A stretch of DNA of 64,000 bases. Source: Dactylellina haptotyla. Its lineage: Eukaryota > Ascomycota > Orbiliomycetes > Orbiliales > Orbiliaceae. Below are positions 45,928 to 58,192 of this stretch, one piece after another. A program made the position numbers and the translations under genes. The stretch is taken from contig CM062381.1 in the NCBI GenBank assembly GCA_031310005.1, positions 1,550,001 through 1,614,000 on the forward strand, given 5' to 3'. The stretch's first letter is position 1. Each line of letters opens with the position of its first letter. The notes beneath the pieces were generated by a model that searched no databases, was not told the DNA's origin, and saw nothing but the letters and a program-made list of their open reading frames with translations.

Positions 45928-48900
45928 TCACATGATAGCACAGGCAGCTTTATCAGTGAGGGGATCTTCATTCCCACTACCCCTCCTCACTACCTCGAAA
46001 CTCTCATCCATGCCGGATCCACCGACAACATTGCCGCCAGCAGATGGTCCTCCCGCGGAGTATGCCTGCTGTGCAACTCTCTGATTCTCCATCATCATAG
46101 CTCCCTTATCCTTGCCCTTGCCTCGCCCCCAACCTTTCTTTTTCTTCATCGAAGCCGCCCGGGCCGCGCTTCTCTCGGCTCTGCTACCGGATCGACCCAT
46201 GGTGTTAACACTACTGCTGCTCGGCATAGGGCTTCCTGCGGCGTAGAATCCGCCGTGCAGGGGAGAACGACGTGTTGAGACTCTCCTACCTGGGGATGGC
46301 AAAGGGCGTTCGATCGAGTTGGACGCCGAGCTAGGGTAGGCCATTTGCCCTCCAGGCTGTGGAACGGTCATGAATGCCGGGTTGACGTAGGCGGCGGGTC
46401 CTCGCTTGCTCTTAGACTTGGAGCGCTTGGTGCCGATGCCGCGGTTTGCCGGTGGTTGGGCTTGGTTTTGAGTTTGCGTCGCCGGGGCACTGACTGATGG
46501 AGCGGTTGCGCTTGTAGCGGTGGGGAGACGTTGCGGTTGGGTAGCCGGAGGTGAGACCGTTAGGGATAATGTATTTCGGGAATTACCGCCTCCGATCGCC
46601 GTTCTAAATTGCGGGTGGCCGACATTTCCGGATGTTTGGCTGTGATTAGAGCCAGAGCTACCAGGCGGTGGGCCTGGCTGGGCAACCATAGCGGAGACTG
46701 GCATCATTCCACGAGAGGCACCAGAGGGATTTGAACGGGGAGTGACTGGAGTGACCGGGGCGGTTGACGACGTTGATGGAAGGTTAAGAGGCGCAATCGG
46801 AGTAGCCGGCTGGGAGGCGGATGTCATAGAAGGGATTGACAAAGCTGGGCTAGCAACTCGCTCTTCGGGCCTTCTGTACCTATGGGACGGGAGACGAGAG
46901 AGAAGCGGCTGTTGGAGAGGTTGCTGAAGGTGAGTCAACTGTGCCTGTTGTTGCATCGTATCCGGTCGCTCATGTGGTAGAAGCGGCAGCGGGCGGTCGC
47001 GGTCTATCTGTTGCTGCTGAGCTGAAGGGTGAGATCTTGTAGGGGAAGGATTGGGGAATCGTTGTTGACCAGCTGGCGGTGTGCCCGGTTGAGGAGGGAT
47101 TCTTTGTTGTTGAGGCGACATTCCTTGCCTCGACTGGCTTCTCATATCAAAGTTTGGTAACGATACGATGCTTCCATTAGGATGTGTAAAGGGAGCGGAA
47201 GGAGGAATGAACATCATGGCGGACTGGGGGCGTTCTGTATGTGCCCGTTGTTGCAAACCCGGAGTTGGTGTTTCCGCTTGCATTGGCATTGAGTTCGAAC
47301 GATACTGGGTTGGAATAATAGGAACAGGTGGGATAACTGCTGATCCCTCGTCGAAAAACATGCGCTGTGGCATGGATTCTGGATCTCTCTGCCGTTGTCC
47401 TTGAGTTTGATCTTGCTGGTGAGGTTGAGAACGGGAAGAAGACAGGGAGTATTGAGAATCTATGCTCGGGCGCGACGGTTGTGGGCTTGGAGTTTGGTTC
47501 CTCTCGGTGTCGTTGATAGTCGAGAGAATTCCGCCTGCAGGTTCTCTTTGAATGGAGTTGCGACGCGAGATTGAATGTGCGGTCGAGGGCCTTCGAGGTT
47601 CTGAGCCAGGGCCTGAGCTTGGTAACGGCGGAACCGGGTTACCTTCGGGAGCCTCCCATACAGAACCAGTAAATTGACCAAACCCTTGGAAAGTGGTGCT
47701 AGGGCCAGCGCTGACGGACCCATTTCTCGATAAACCACCACTGCTCGGGCTTACCGGGCTGGTTATCCTCAAGCTTGGTACATTTCTGCGAAGCCTTGGA
47801 CTTGAAGCTCCAGAAGCTAGTGGGTCACGTTCTCGCCTATCAACATCTAGTTCGCCGCCGCTGCTCCTCCTGCGTACCCGCTCATTCGGATTCAAGATAC
47901 CCATACTGCGCGCACGTTCCAAAAGACGAGCTTCGTAGTCATAGAGAGGGACAGCCGTAAGTTGTTCAACATAAGGCGGAGGTGGCTCAACCCATTCTTC
48001 CTCGCGAAGACCAAGAAGGCGGTAATTAGTGACAGCGAAATTGGGTCCTGGGTCAGCGCCTGCTCTTCTCCGAGGTGTTCGCTCTGCATTGGCTCGGGCG
48101 GCTGTGGCAGCACGTTGGAGGATGGTATGGGACCGGGTATCAGTATGAGAGTATGACCACTCTATTGCTTCGCTCAAAGAAACACCATCCTCGTCTTCCT
48201 CGTCGGCGCGAGATACATCAGTAGTCCGACGAGAAACCGACGGTGATGTTCCAAGACTTGTTGTCGAATCGTTAGCGAAATTAGAAGGCAGCGATGTTGG
48301 AAGCGCGGGGACCGGAGGTGCTCCGATGACTGATCTCCTCTGCTGGCGCTGGGCGACAGTGCGCCGTCTAACAATGTTAACCTCCGCTTCAAGATCGTTC
48401 TGTTGTTCTTCTAATTGCTCCAGCTCCACATTCGAGCCGTCGCCGACGTCCACCGAAACAATGTGACGCTCTCCGATGCTTGGGGTTTTCGCAAAGTTAA
48501 ACAGGACGATACGACCGCCCTCAAGGACTTCCGCATCAAGGCCTTCCTCTTCTCCGCCTTCATTGTCGAAACCAGCGGCAACGGCAACCAGTCTCTCCCC
48601 TTTGCTTGTCATTGAGAACTTCAATCCAACCAAGCCCTTCACTTCACCCACTTCTTTCCCTTGGACAAAATTATTTCTCGATCTCTCTGTAGAATGCTGC
48701 CATTGCGGTGCAAAAGTCGCTCCGATGTAGAGGCTATTTCTAGTCCCCGAAGAACCGTTTGCGCTTGGTTCACTAGCTCCCTCACCAGGATTCTCTAAAT
48801 CAGAGGGTATACCATAAATCCATACAGATGTGGATCCGAAACCGGATGCTACGATACCACCATCGCAGCTTGGCGCTGGCAGCATGGTTGGAGGGAGTGG

Positions 48901-50307
48901 ACTTGTTGTCGGCGCCGAAAAGTAGGTGTGTCCGTTTCGTAGATCATCTACTCTTACAGCTCTGAAAGATGCGAATGCCTTGTCGTATGTGAACGTCCAC
49001 GAGGAATTATCGCCGTGGTGTGTCAACAAGGCGGCATGCGAGATGTCCCGCGAAGTGGTCGGGAACAAGATTTGCGTCGTCCACATTTGAACCAACGATT
49101 CCGCTGCCACCATTACTTCCGAAAAGAATGGAGCGGATATAACCACCGTAGCAGGGCTTCCGGACAAGGTCGATCCAATCAAGACCGTGCCGTCTAGTGA
49201 AAAGCAAAGGGAATCGACCAAGTCACATTTGACAGCGCGCTTCTGATCGAAACCAGGTGCGAGGGAGATGACCTCCACGCCGCCATCGTACGCAACAGCC
49301 AAGACGGTGCCGTCCGGAGCCAATGCGATTGCTCTCGGGGCATTGTCGAGATCTAGCGACTTGACACGCTTTACTCGCCTACCCGTAAGATCGTAAACGT
49401 TAACTTTGTGCTCGGACGACAGCACGGCCATAACAGATCCATCGTCGAGGATAGCAGCACTGATCGGGCGCCGCAAAATTTTCAGTTCCCGTCTGATCGA
49501 AATCGGCAATTCTTTGGATGGAGTGGCGGTGTCGATCACAACCATCCGTGACGACGAGATGGCAAGCAGGTATTTGCCCTTCGGGGAAAACTCATATTTG
49601 AACACTTCGCCTCCCGGCACGGCGGCCGAGGAAGACAAACTTCTGTGTATCAGCTGGATTTCCGTGGTCTCCGGTCGCAGCATTGATTCGAAGAGGCCTC
49701 TCCGCGAGGCGCGGTTGAATTGATGTATGAGAGAGGTGAGGTTTTCGGGTGTATCTTCGATGTCCTTGGCTGTCACAACCCCGCATTGGGCCAACTGCCG
49801 AGAGTAGAGCAGACAGGATCGCGAGGCCTGGTACCACGGAGAGTTTATAAGGGTGAGCGAGTCGAATTCGTTCGGCGAGCAGAAATAGAGGATCCTGGAT
49901 CGCAGGGCAACACAACGGTCAGCACAATGAAGCAATATAATCACTCTGTTCAGATGCGGGAACATGACGCCGAAAGAAACACGCCGAATACAGCAACCAT
50001 CTCCCGGGGAATATTAGGAAGGACGGTGCTGTCAGCGGACGTGGGTAGCATCCCGCGGGCGGGGGACTCACTGTTGCATGATCTCTTTGGGGAGGCGGGA
50101 AAACGCTGACGGGCCCTCCTGCCGGGGGCCTTTCTCGCAGCTCTTCCGCGAGGAATCGAGGTGTGTTGGGGATGTGTTGCTGAGGAGGTCGTTCTCTGCC
50201 GACATTCTCCTTTTGCCCTTCTTGTCGATTGAGCTTCGCGGCGGCAGCTGGTCCTCCGCCTCCATCGTCGACGGCGAATGTACGCTTCCCGGCGGTGACG
50301 ATGACAT
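45928..50307 (-). CDS. Large F-box protein with beta-propeller-like domain and long disordered C-terminus
   Basis: Exons 50072-50307 and 45928-49894 give 1400 residues. The intron (177 nt, phase 2, branch TGCTGAC, acceptor GATCCAG) restores a continuous F-box, SRLPKEIMQ joined to QILYFCSPNEFDSLTLINSPWY. A nearer acceptor at AACAG would interrupt the F-box, so I reject it. Residues ~160-520 show WD40-like blades (FKYEFSPKGKYLLAISS, RAIALAPDGTVLAVAYDGGVEVISL, DSLCFSLDGTVLIGS). From ~560 onward the chain is low-complexity Ser/Pro/Gln-rich with scattered basic motifs, ending in a Lys/Arg-rich patch (SMKKKKGWGRGKGKDK). An SCF receptor role is inferred from the F-box; this architecture is common in filamentous ascomycetes but poorly characterised. 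Confidence 0.85.
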
Positions 50308-50323
50308 GGCTGCTCTTCTTCCA

Positions 50324-50342
50324 CTTCTTCTTCTTCTTCTTC
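50324..50342. repeat. CTT trinucleotide run
   Basis: About six consecutive CTT units lie just upstream of the minus-strand F-box start codon, reading as GAA/AAG-rich leader on the transcript. Confidence 0.7.
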
Positions 50343-50402
50343 GCTACAGCAACAACCTCAGCCCTGTCGTTCCGTCCTCACTCGGTATCGTCGTGCTTCC
50401 AC

Positions 50403-50430
<28 letters not shown>
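50403..50430. repeat. GCT/CAG trinucleotide microsatellite
   Basis: About nine perfect GCT units lie in the probable 5' UTR or promoter of the large F-box gene (CAG-type on the transcribed strand). Confidence 0.8.
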
Positions 50431-50435
<5 letters not shown>

Positions 50436-53400
50436 CTCGGTTGTTGCGAACGCCGGGTTTCTTTGTGTGACGACAGTAAAAAGGAGGGTGGAAACAGTCG
50501 AAACAGGTTGCGAGCTTTCCTTAAGTAAGTAAAATAGAAATGGGTCGGCAGTGATGGCGGCGGTAGGTTTTAGGACTAGTTTGCTCGTTCGTTCGTTCGC
50601 TCGTCCGTTCCGTCTGTCAGGAAAAGGGTTTGCTGTTGGCGTGGACGTATTTAGTATCTGCTTCCTGGCGTACCGGAACAGTACCGTTGGTAACAGGCTC
50701 CTCCTCGGGACGATATCTTTTTTTTCTTTTAGTCGAATACGGTGATGCAATGGAGGCCGCTCCAGAAAAGGTAATTAAACGGGTTATTTGCTTTGTATAA
50801 AAAGGCGACCAAGCGTGATTATGTACGAAACGATTGAATGGCACACCACCGTCCTACTGCTTGCTGAATTTGTAAAGTCCGAAGGAAAGCTGGGGCTGGC
50901 TGGGGGGCACTTCCTGCGAGATTAAAATCTGAGGGAAGAGTAGGCCAAATATAGATAGCTTGGAGACCAGGTACCCTCCAGTCGAGTACGAGCGAGCAGA
51001 AGGGGAGTAACGTTCAGCCTCAAAAGCCACTAAGCGGGCAAGAAAGATATAAGCCTTGGGTCGGAGAAAAAAACCTGACATGACAAGTGACAAAAACTGA
51101 CTAACCTAACGTAATGCGATGGGGTTCCTCACAAATTTCGTATGCACCAGATCGATAATGCTGTGGGAATGCAAGAATAATGGAAGGGAAATTTGACAAG
51201 TTCGTGTCAAGGCGGCGCCTGCTATTGTGCACCTCGTTCAAGGTACCAAGTAATCAAGAAAAATAAGTGGTGCTATCAAACCTGTGTTCGGGCCGGACGA
51301 AGCCTATAAGACATGGCTACGAGGAAGAGTCAGAGGCGAAGCACTGAAAAAATACGCGAAGTGGTTCGCCAGCTTCTCTTTTTGTGGGTTTGGCGAAGAG
51401 CGGCTAAATTATATGGCTGGGCAGAAACGAAGATGGCGGCGGTGATGTCTGTCGCCTGGGAACTGGAACAGGTTTTTTGGCTCTTTGAAGCTAACGACTC
51501 ATCCAAGCGACGCTTTGTGTACCCTGAGAGCTAACTGGGCTCGAGAAGACCAAGAAATGGGAAAGAACGGGAGGCAAGGGCGAACCGTATTCGTAATTAA
51601 ACTGCGAATGGCTGGAATGACATCCGCAGAGCTCAGATGCAGAGGCGAAAATGACCACCTGGCGACCTCACTACGTATGCCCATCTTCCGTTGATATTCA
51701 GGGTACAGTGCATACATACACATCAAGGAGACGAAGCAGGTAGAACCAGAAACACTACATGGGTGGTGGCCACTCGGTTCAACTTGACGCTCTTGCAATC
51801 TTGCGAACTGCGGTGTTCAAACATGTCTCCCTCCCCTGGATGATACTTCGGAAAGGCAAGGTGTGTTGAAACGTTCAGGTTTCCCAGACCTTCTCGAAGC
51901 AGTTAATTCCCTGGGAAGCAGGTGCAATGCAATTACATGCAATTGCATGCAATGCTCGTGGCCTTGTTAAACTGCGACCCTCAAGTCGGGCTTATGTGTG
52001 CAAGCCCCATCGCCTCCAGGATTTGTCCGAAAAGGACCGTCGTGCGAGATTGTAGCCGCCGTCGCGCCGTTGTTCTGCAGTGCGACCGTACGTAGGTTCA
52101 GAATGGACGTAAATGTACCCGGTACCCACTCCAAAACATCTACCGCAGCTCACCCACCCTCCCACCTTCATTCCGGCTGCGATGTAGTTGCTTTCACAGG
52201 AGCGAGGGCATGACAGCTAGAGCGTTTCAATATCTCTCCCGGGCGGGTAGTGCTATAGTCATAATCACCCATACCCCTCGAATTCTAACAGAAAAGTAAA
52301 AATACTAGCTGCAAGCACTGCGAGCTGACAGACGAAATTACCCAATCGCGAGCATCGCGACATGGCCGCCCCATGTTATCGAATATATCATTCCTGCACT
52401 GTTTGAAAACGTTTGCAATCCCTCCAAATCCCTTCCCTTCCCATTTTCCGTTTTCTCCACCTCTCAGAATGCTCCAGATCTCCTTTCTTTCGATAAGCCT
52501 GCCTATCAGAACTTGTGGTCTTGGTCACTTACCATGGGGAATGAGCTACTCTAGCTTCTAGGCAGCAAGCTCGAGTCCGAACACGGGAGTATCCGAGTTA
52601 TTTGTTTTGTGCTGCATTTTTTTCGCATCCAAGCTAGACCTATCAGCCCAATCTTGTGGTCTTGGTTGCCTTCGGTAGCTGCGATTGATCATCGGTCCGT
52701 TGTCCTCTACTATGCAGCTTGTGTGCTTCCCTAGACGAAAAGGGTAGCTTAAAATTTGATATTAATCTACATTAATCTACATTCCACCCTCTGTTATTTG
52801 CTTTGATTAAAAATAGATAGATACTCATTTTAAGCATTTTATATATCGACTCGCACATGCGAATACAAATCCGAGGCCTGCTCTCCTTAATTAACGAAGA
52901 GCCGCATGGGGTTTCATTTCAACACATCAGCCACTATCATCATCAACAAAAACATCAAATGCAAGGAGTTGATGATAAGACCCCGAGTCCCCTGTTACCC
53001 ACTATCTTATCGATTGAATAAAAGGCATAGTATTCTATACGTGGCTCATACAATACTCATAGATACAATCTCTACGTGCAAATATCCCGACGGAAAGCCG
53101 AGTTTTCCAACGGGGAAAGTTCCATGTCTCCCGTTAAGCCTCCATTTGAAGGACTTTGGTACTGTTTAGCTTGCTTGCTGTGCCGTTTCGCGCCATAAAT
53201 TGGGTCACAAGTCAGATTCCAAAATACCCTGTTGTGGCTCAGGTTCGCGACCAAAACAAAGGACCAAAGATATATATTAGTAAAGACCTGTATTTGAATT
53301 ATAAGAGGGACGGCCTAGACTTCGGCCCAAATCATCGATTTTTCTTAGACTTTTCATTCACGATCCACGAGGCTACAATTTATGGCATATATTGCATCCT

Positions 53401-55415
53401 TGTCTGTGAATCAGCTTCATGACGGCCGCGAAAATATCGGCCGCAGCAGTAACTAGCTTAGATACCACTATCCAAAAACACGCCGAAAATGCAGTAGAAA
53501 CCCTAGAACCACCCGTGGAAATATCATCCGAAGCTCCCTTGGAGTACTCAAATACAGAATCACAAGCAAATCCTTGCTCGGAAGACGTCCCATCCTATCA
53601 ATTGGCTAGTTATTTCTTACTTGGCTTATGTGTTGTTGAGGATCGTCAATGTGTGTACCGAGAATGACTGGACCCTGTTTTAGTAACCACATGCTTAACA
53701 GTCAGAGGACCTTCCTATATTGACTGCCGTCTGAGAGTTCAGCGATGGTTCCGACCGTCCTGCCTCCGAATCTGGAAACCTGTCGCGCCAGAGAAACATC
53801 TCCGAAACGGATCTCGTGAGTTTGTGGTGTTATGCGGTTCCAGAATATCTCTTTTGATATTCACACTGATCTGGACCATTGGTATCTATTCTTAGTTTCT
53901 CGTGCAAAACCGCATCACGATACCTATACGCGCGAGAGAACTTCAAACATCCAAAAACCTCCCTCAGATAAATGAGAAAGGGAGAAATATACATATATCT
54001 AAAGCCCTGTTTTCTGTATAGCGTTGTTCGTGAAGAATTAGAAATAAATGACGCCAACAATAAACAAGCGACCTCTCGATTCGAAGCTGCACATGCAAGG
54101 TCTTCTAATCCTGTACCCTTTGTGAGGACCGGTTTCTGATTCCGCACGCAGATTATCTACGCATTCGCGGGGTAACGAAACAAAAAGGTTCGCGCACACA
54201 CCGCACATGCGACCGGCCTCTCAAAAAGAATTCAAATAATCACACTTTTTTGCTACCTTCCCCATGATACTTCGTTTCTCGTTGGTTGTTTATTCCTGTC
54301 AGAAAGATGGGATGAACACCCCTGGCCACCTCGTCAAAGGATTCGAGAGAATTAACAATTTGATTACACTGTGAAAACCCACTCGACAAGACTTTCCTCC
54401 AGCCTTCCTAAATCTGTCATTCTTTCACACTTCGCATCCATCTTACGTTATCACCTCCGGAAATGATATGGGTTGGCGATCCCATGGCTGGCGTTTCCTT
54501 GGGTCCGAACCAGAAAACGAAAGTTCCGAAGTGAGATGCTACCCTTTGTAAACCTGTTTCCCGCCTGCCCATCTCGTCCGAGAAAACGGACCAGGCAAAA
54601 AAAAGCTATTCTGGAGTGCGCATGCATGTAGTACCCAGCAGAAATGTGGCTTGGGAGGCTCAAAAGAGTTGATTAGACATCCGAAAATACGGGATCCGCA
54701 GCTACGCTTGGTTTCATATTTGGTGCTTGGTTTTAATAATACGAGAACCCTCTGCATAAAAAGTGGAGCTCGCATCCACCCCTCGTCCTCCCTTGCCTGC
54801 GAGCAGAAGTTCGGAACTTATCTTTTTTCGGCCAATCATACGATATGCCGATAATAATTTTAAGGTACGATTGAGGGTTGCGGGGAGGTATTCCACCGAA
54901 GTGATAAAATTGAAACCTGAAATAGAGTCCCGCGTTCTAATCTCCGGAGTTATTGAGCAAACTGGCCTCGAAGTACCGTGATATCCTTATTCGAGATATC
55001 TGTAGTAAGCACATCCGATTTGCACGCAACGCATGTTTATTGAAGATACAACGGCATGGCTTGATTTGATTGACATGCGCATGCACCCTCATAGGATTAC
55101 ACATTTCTCCCATTAACATAGGATATTTGCAAAGCAAAGATGATGATGATACCCATATGCAATAAATGCAATTCAGATATTTAGATATATTTTTGATTAT
55201 AGAGTTCATTCAAAAACCTATTTTTCACGGGACCAGGACGGCATCTGGCTTGTGAGACAACCTATTTCGTGAAAATGCCAAACAAAACTAGAACATTAAG
55301 GAGAGTAGTATTTACAGTATCAAAGATATAGTTCGCTATGTCGTTAAATCATAAAATAAAAGAAATATATATAAGATGCAATTAGAATACCTATAGAATC
55401 AGCAGCTGGTTGTAT

Positions 55416-56891
55416 CTACAACCGTAATGAGGGGTGCCGCAGGAAGTACCTTCCCCTGGAAAGATTACGTCTCTTAACCTGGCGAGGCCTAGGCTGCTGG
55501 TAATTCCCCTGGGGTCTCCGTGCTACCTGTTGAGGTGGGAAGCCAGGTCTCTGTTGTTGGGCAGGATACGCCTGCTGCGGCTGCCGTACGGGATATCCTT
55601 GAGGAGCCTGCTGTCTCTGTTGATAGACTTGCTGCTGTCCTTGCTGGTAGGTTTGTTGTTGAGGTCGTTGAAAGTTGCCCTGCTGAGGTTGTTGGAAATT
55701 ACCCTGCTGAGGTTGTTGAAAGTTACCCTGTTGAGGCTGTTGAAAGTTACCCTGCTGAGGCTGTTGAAAGTTACCCTGCTGAGGCTGTTGAAAGTTACCC
55801 GGTGGAGGCTGTTGATATGTTGGCTGTTGTGGCTGCTGAAAGGTAGGCTGCTGAGGTTGCTGAAAGGTAGGCTGTTGAGGTTGTTGTGAGGGTGGCTGCT
55901 GAAAAGTTGGCTGCTGAGCCGGAAAGTTTTGTGTAGACGGCTGGAATGGACTACCACCGGGGATCTTCGTTCCTGGAGGAGGCTGTACGCCGTGCCTCGC
56001 GAACCAGTCGAGATGGGTATTCGGGATTGTTTCGTTATCATCTGTGGGTTCGTACAAAGTTTCTTGGGCGATACTATAGTTTGGATTTTTGTTGATACCA
56101 GGGTTCAATTGTGTGCTTGGAGTATTACCAAGTCCAGGAGGCATTGGTGGTCCAGGGAACATATAAGCACCATAGAACTGTCTAACCTCTGGAATATTGA
56201 GGGCGGGGGTTTGGTCGGTGTAATATTGCTGAAGCGGGACGCCCTGGGGATTCTGCTGAGCAGTACCTCCAGTGATTTCAACGTTTACGCACACGGGGTA
56301 TATTTGCGATGTTTTAATGGGCTTTTTCCCGCCTTTTCCTCCTTCCGAGGTCTGAAGGGCATGCATTTCATGCCGCATCAGATACTGTCCATTTCTAATA
56401 TTCGTAGGGAGCTGGATGGTATAGGACTTTCCCTGTCTCTGGAGGATATCTGTTGCCCAAACTCTGCCCGAGAGACCTGCTTGATCGATTTTGAACCAGT
56501 TAAGTCGGGCACCGATTGCCTGTGCACAACGACTTTGAGGACATTCGGCAAGGTAAGTTATAATTGGGCCGACGTGATTGAACTGCCACCTACTCCAGCG
56601 GAATGTTACCTGGCTGCCAGCTTGCGCTCGAGGAACTGTTGGAACCGGCAGGGCACCTGGTTTACAAATAACCTCGTCGGAGCCCTTTTTGGTGATATAA
56701 GTGTCCGTCATTTTCCCCTTAAGTCTGTTGACATTCCAATACTGGTTTACAATTCCCGGCTGAGTATTAACGTCGACGAACGGATCGAAACCTGGCCACG
56801 ACTGGCCACCAATAATGAACTCTTTGACGTATGCGTGCCCCATCACGGTGGAAGCCGCCGAGAGAAATGCGACGGCAGAGAGGAGTCTCAT
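55416..56891 (-). CDS. AA9-like lytic polysaccharide monooxygenase with Gln-rich repetitive C-terminal tail
   Basis: AA9 LPMOs are secreted copper enzymes that oxidatively cleave cellulose or other beta-glucans. The single exon encodes 491 residues. A signal peptide ends at G18, leaving H19 as the mature N-terminal histidine-brace residue. The second brace His is H106 (FNHVGPIITYLAEC). Q196 and Y198 (SQIYPVCVNVEITGG) fit the conserved Gln and axial Tyr, and GQYLMRHEMHALQ matches the usual RHEIIALH motif, but its last residue is Gln (Q180) instead of His. The domain ends near residue 245. Beyond it, residues ~320-470 are a Gln/Pro-rich tail with six NFQQPQQG-type octapeptides, ending in a basic segment (VKRRNLSRGR). 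No CBM1 or GPI signal is seen. The family call is by motif; substrate is unknown. Confidence 0.86.
   Translation of the reverse strand: MRLLSAVAFLSAASTVMGHAYVKEFIIGGQSWPGFDPFVDVNTQPGIVNQYWNVNRLKGKMTDTYITKKGSDEVICKPGALPVPTVPRAQAGSQVTFRWSRWQFNHVGPIITYLAECPQSRCAQAIGARLNWFKIDQAGLSGRVWATDILQRQGKSYTIQLPTNIRNGQYLMRHEMHALQTSEGGKGGKKPIKTSQIYPVCVNVEITGGTAQQNPQGVPLQQYYTDQTPALNIPEVRQFYGAYMFPGPPMPPGLGNTPSTQLNPGINKNPNYSIAQETLYEPTDDNETIPNTHLDWFARHGVQPPPGTKIPGGSPFQPSTQNFPAQQPTFQQPPSQQPQQPTFQQPQQPTFQQPQQPTYQQPPPGNFQQPQQGNFQQPQQGNFQQPQQGNFQQPQQGNFQQPQQGNFQRPQQQTYQQGQQQVYQQRQQAPQGYPVRQPQQAYPAQQQRPGFPPQQVARRPQGNYQQPRPRQVKRRNLSRGRYFLRHPSLRL
55653..55796. repeat. Tandem 24-bp repeat encoding NFQQPQQG octapeptides
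   Basis: Six near-identical 24-bp units (five exact at protein level, the last with Q to R) lie in the LPMO tail. Third-base differences between units show the array is not brand new. Confidence 0.9.
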
Positions 56892-58192
56892 TTCGAACGG
56901 CCTCCGAGATATTGTAGCTGGTTATCCACGTTGCTCAGTTAGTATTCTTATAACTGTAAGATTTAGTAGCTTGAATGATAGTTGTAGTTGTAATTATGTA
57001 TATTTGAATGTTGTGCATGGAAATTTATATGATCGTAGAAATTCGTAAAAAGGTCGAAAAGCCATCAATGCGGGAGTGTCCGTACATATATACGTCAGTA
57101 AAAGGAGCACCAAGTAGCACCGTCATAGCTTTAGCTACAACGGCCAGCTAAGCGATGTGCCAAGGCTACTTAATGTTGAGAATCGGAAAATATATTGAAA
57201 CCATTAGAGCCCCAAGATGCAACAGGCAGACTCTCGAGCAGACTTCGAACATGGGGAAGGGTGGAGCAACTCAACGGGATTGCGTCGGATACCGGAGCAT
57301 TACCGAAATTTGCTCTGTCAAAGTTACTCAGAAGGTGTCTAGAAATATTCCATATGAACTAAGAAACCGTGGTGATACCACCTAGAAGCTTGTGTGGTGC
57401 CTGTTACACCTTGAAACCAGCCTGAACCCTAGTGCCCGCTGTCGAGGTTAGTTCCATACAGCCACCATACCACACAACACGGGTCACATCAGACGGGGCA
57501 ATTCATTCGCATCGAGTAGCCCGATGTAGTTCGGAGCTCAAGCTCAATGGTTAAAACACAGTATCGTAGCTTCATAACCCCCTCTAGACTTGGTGAGTGA
57601 GTCTTGCGAAATCAGTCTCAGAGCTCTAGAGAGTAATGTTTATCTATAAACTGCTGAAATGTTGATAGTCTCGTGGTGCTCCAACAGAATCCTAATGGCT
57701 TAGTATACTATCAAGACACACAGATATATTAGCTCTAATATAGCAGTTCTAAAAAACCACAATATTATACCGATTTCCCTTTTTGGTGCTCTCCTGCTTA
57801 CTATGGCCGAGAGGATATCTTTAAATCTCGAAGGCGAATTCATATCTTCGACCGGCTCACTAGCATATTGGATTTATTCCGTTTGTATTATAACTTTAAT
57901 TTGTTTAATAATATCGGCGAAGAAAACGAAAGGTTTCCCGAGATAACCTTGCTATAATGAAACAAAAATCTTCAATTTCACTATCGGCCGAAAGAGCGAA
58001 TAGAGTATATGGCGGGAGAAATACCACAAACGTATGGTCAAAATGAAAAAGAGTTCTGATTTATAATCTACAATTCAAATCGGAGTAAATGCAATTGATT
58101 CCGCCTGTAATATTTGCACCTTCCATATGAGATATAAGGAGAAGAAGACAATTATTATTTAAAGAACGACCCCGAGACGTAAAAGATACAAC
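56892..58192. other. Divergent intergenic region (LPMO / DUF924 gene)
   Basis: About 1.3 kb holds divergent promoters, becoming AT-rich toward 57700-58190. A 76-codon frame at 57155-57385 has no support. Confidence 0.5.

Larger units (their letters stand above)
50308..55415. other. Gene-poor region of about 5.1 kb
   Basis: No gene with recognisable domains or convincing splice structure is visible. The left end is the promoter and 5' UTR of the large F-box gene, with CTT and GCT triplet runs. An 82-codon plus-strand frame at 53419-53667 has acidic coding-like composition but no known domain. A palindromic ATGCAATT-type cluster lies at about 51925-51955, and a duplicated ATTAATCTACATT at about 52761-52784. 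Confidence 0.5.

Noticed and set aside
49895-49965. Start of the large F-box protein at ATG 49965
   Set aside because: Splicing from the 50307 start to the acceptor before 49894 creates an uninterrupted F-box, whereas the 49965 start gives no F-box opening.
53156-53422. 88-codon plus-strand frame ahead of the 53419 frame
   Set aside because: No start context, domain or splice link supports joining it into a gene.
55653-55796. CRISPR-like repeat array
   Set aside because: Units are contiguous with no spacers, are in frame, and encode the LPMO tail of a eukaryotic gene.
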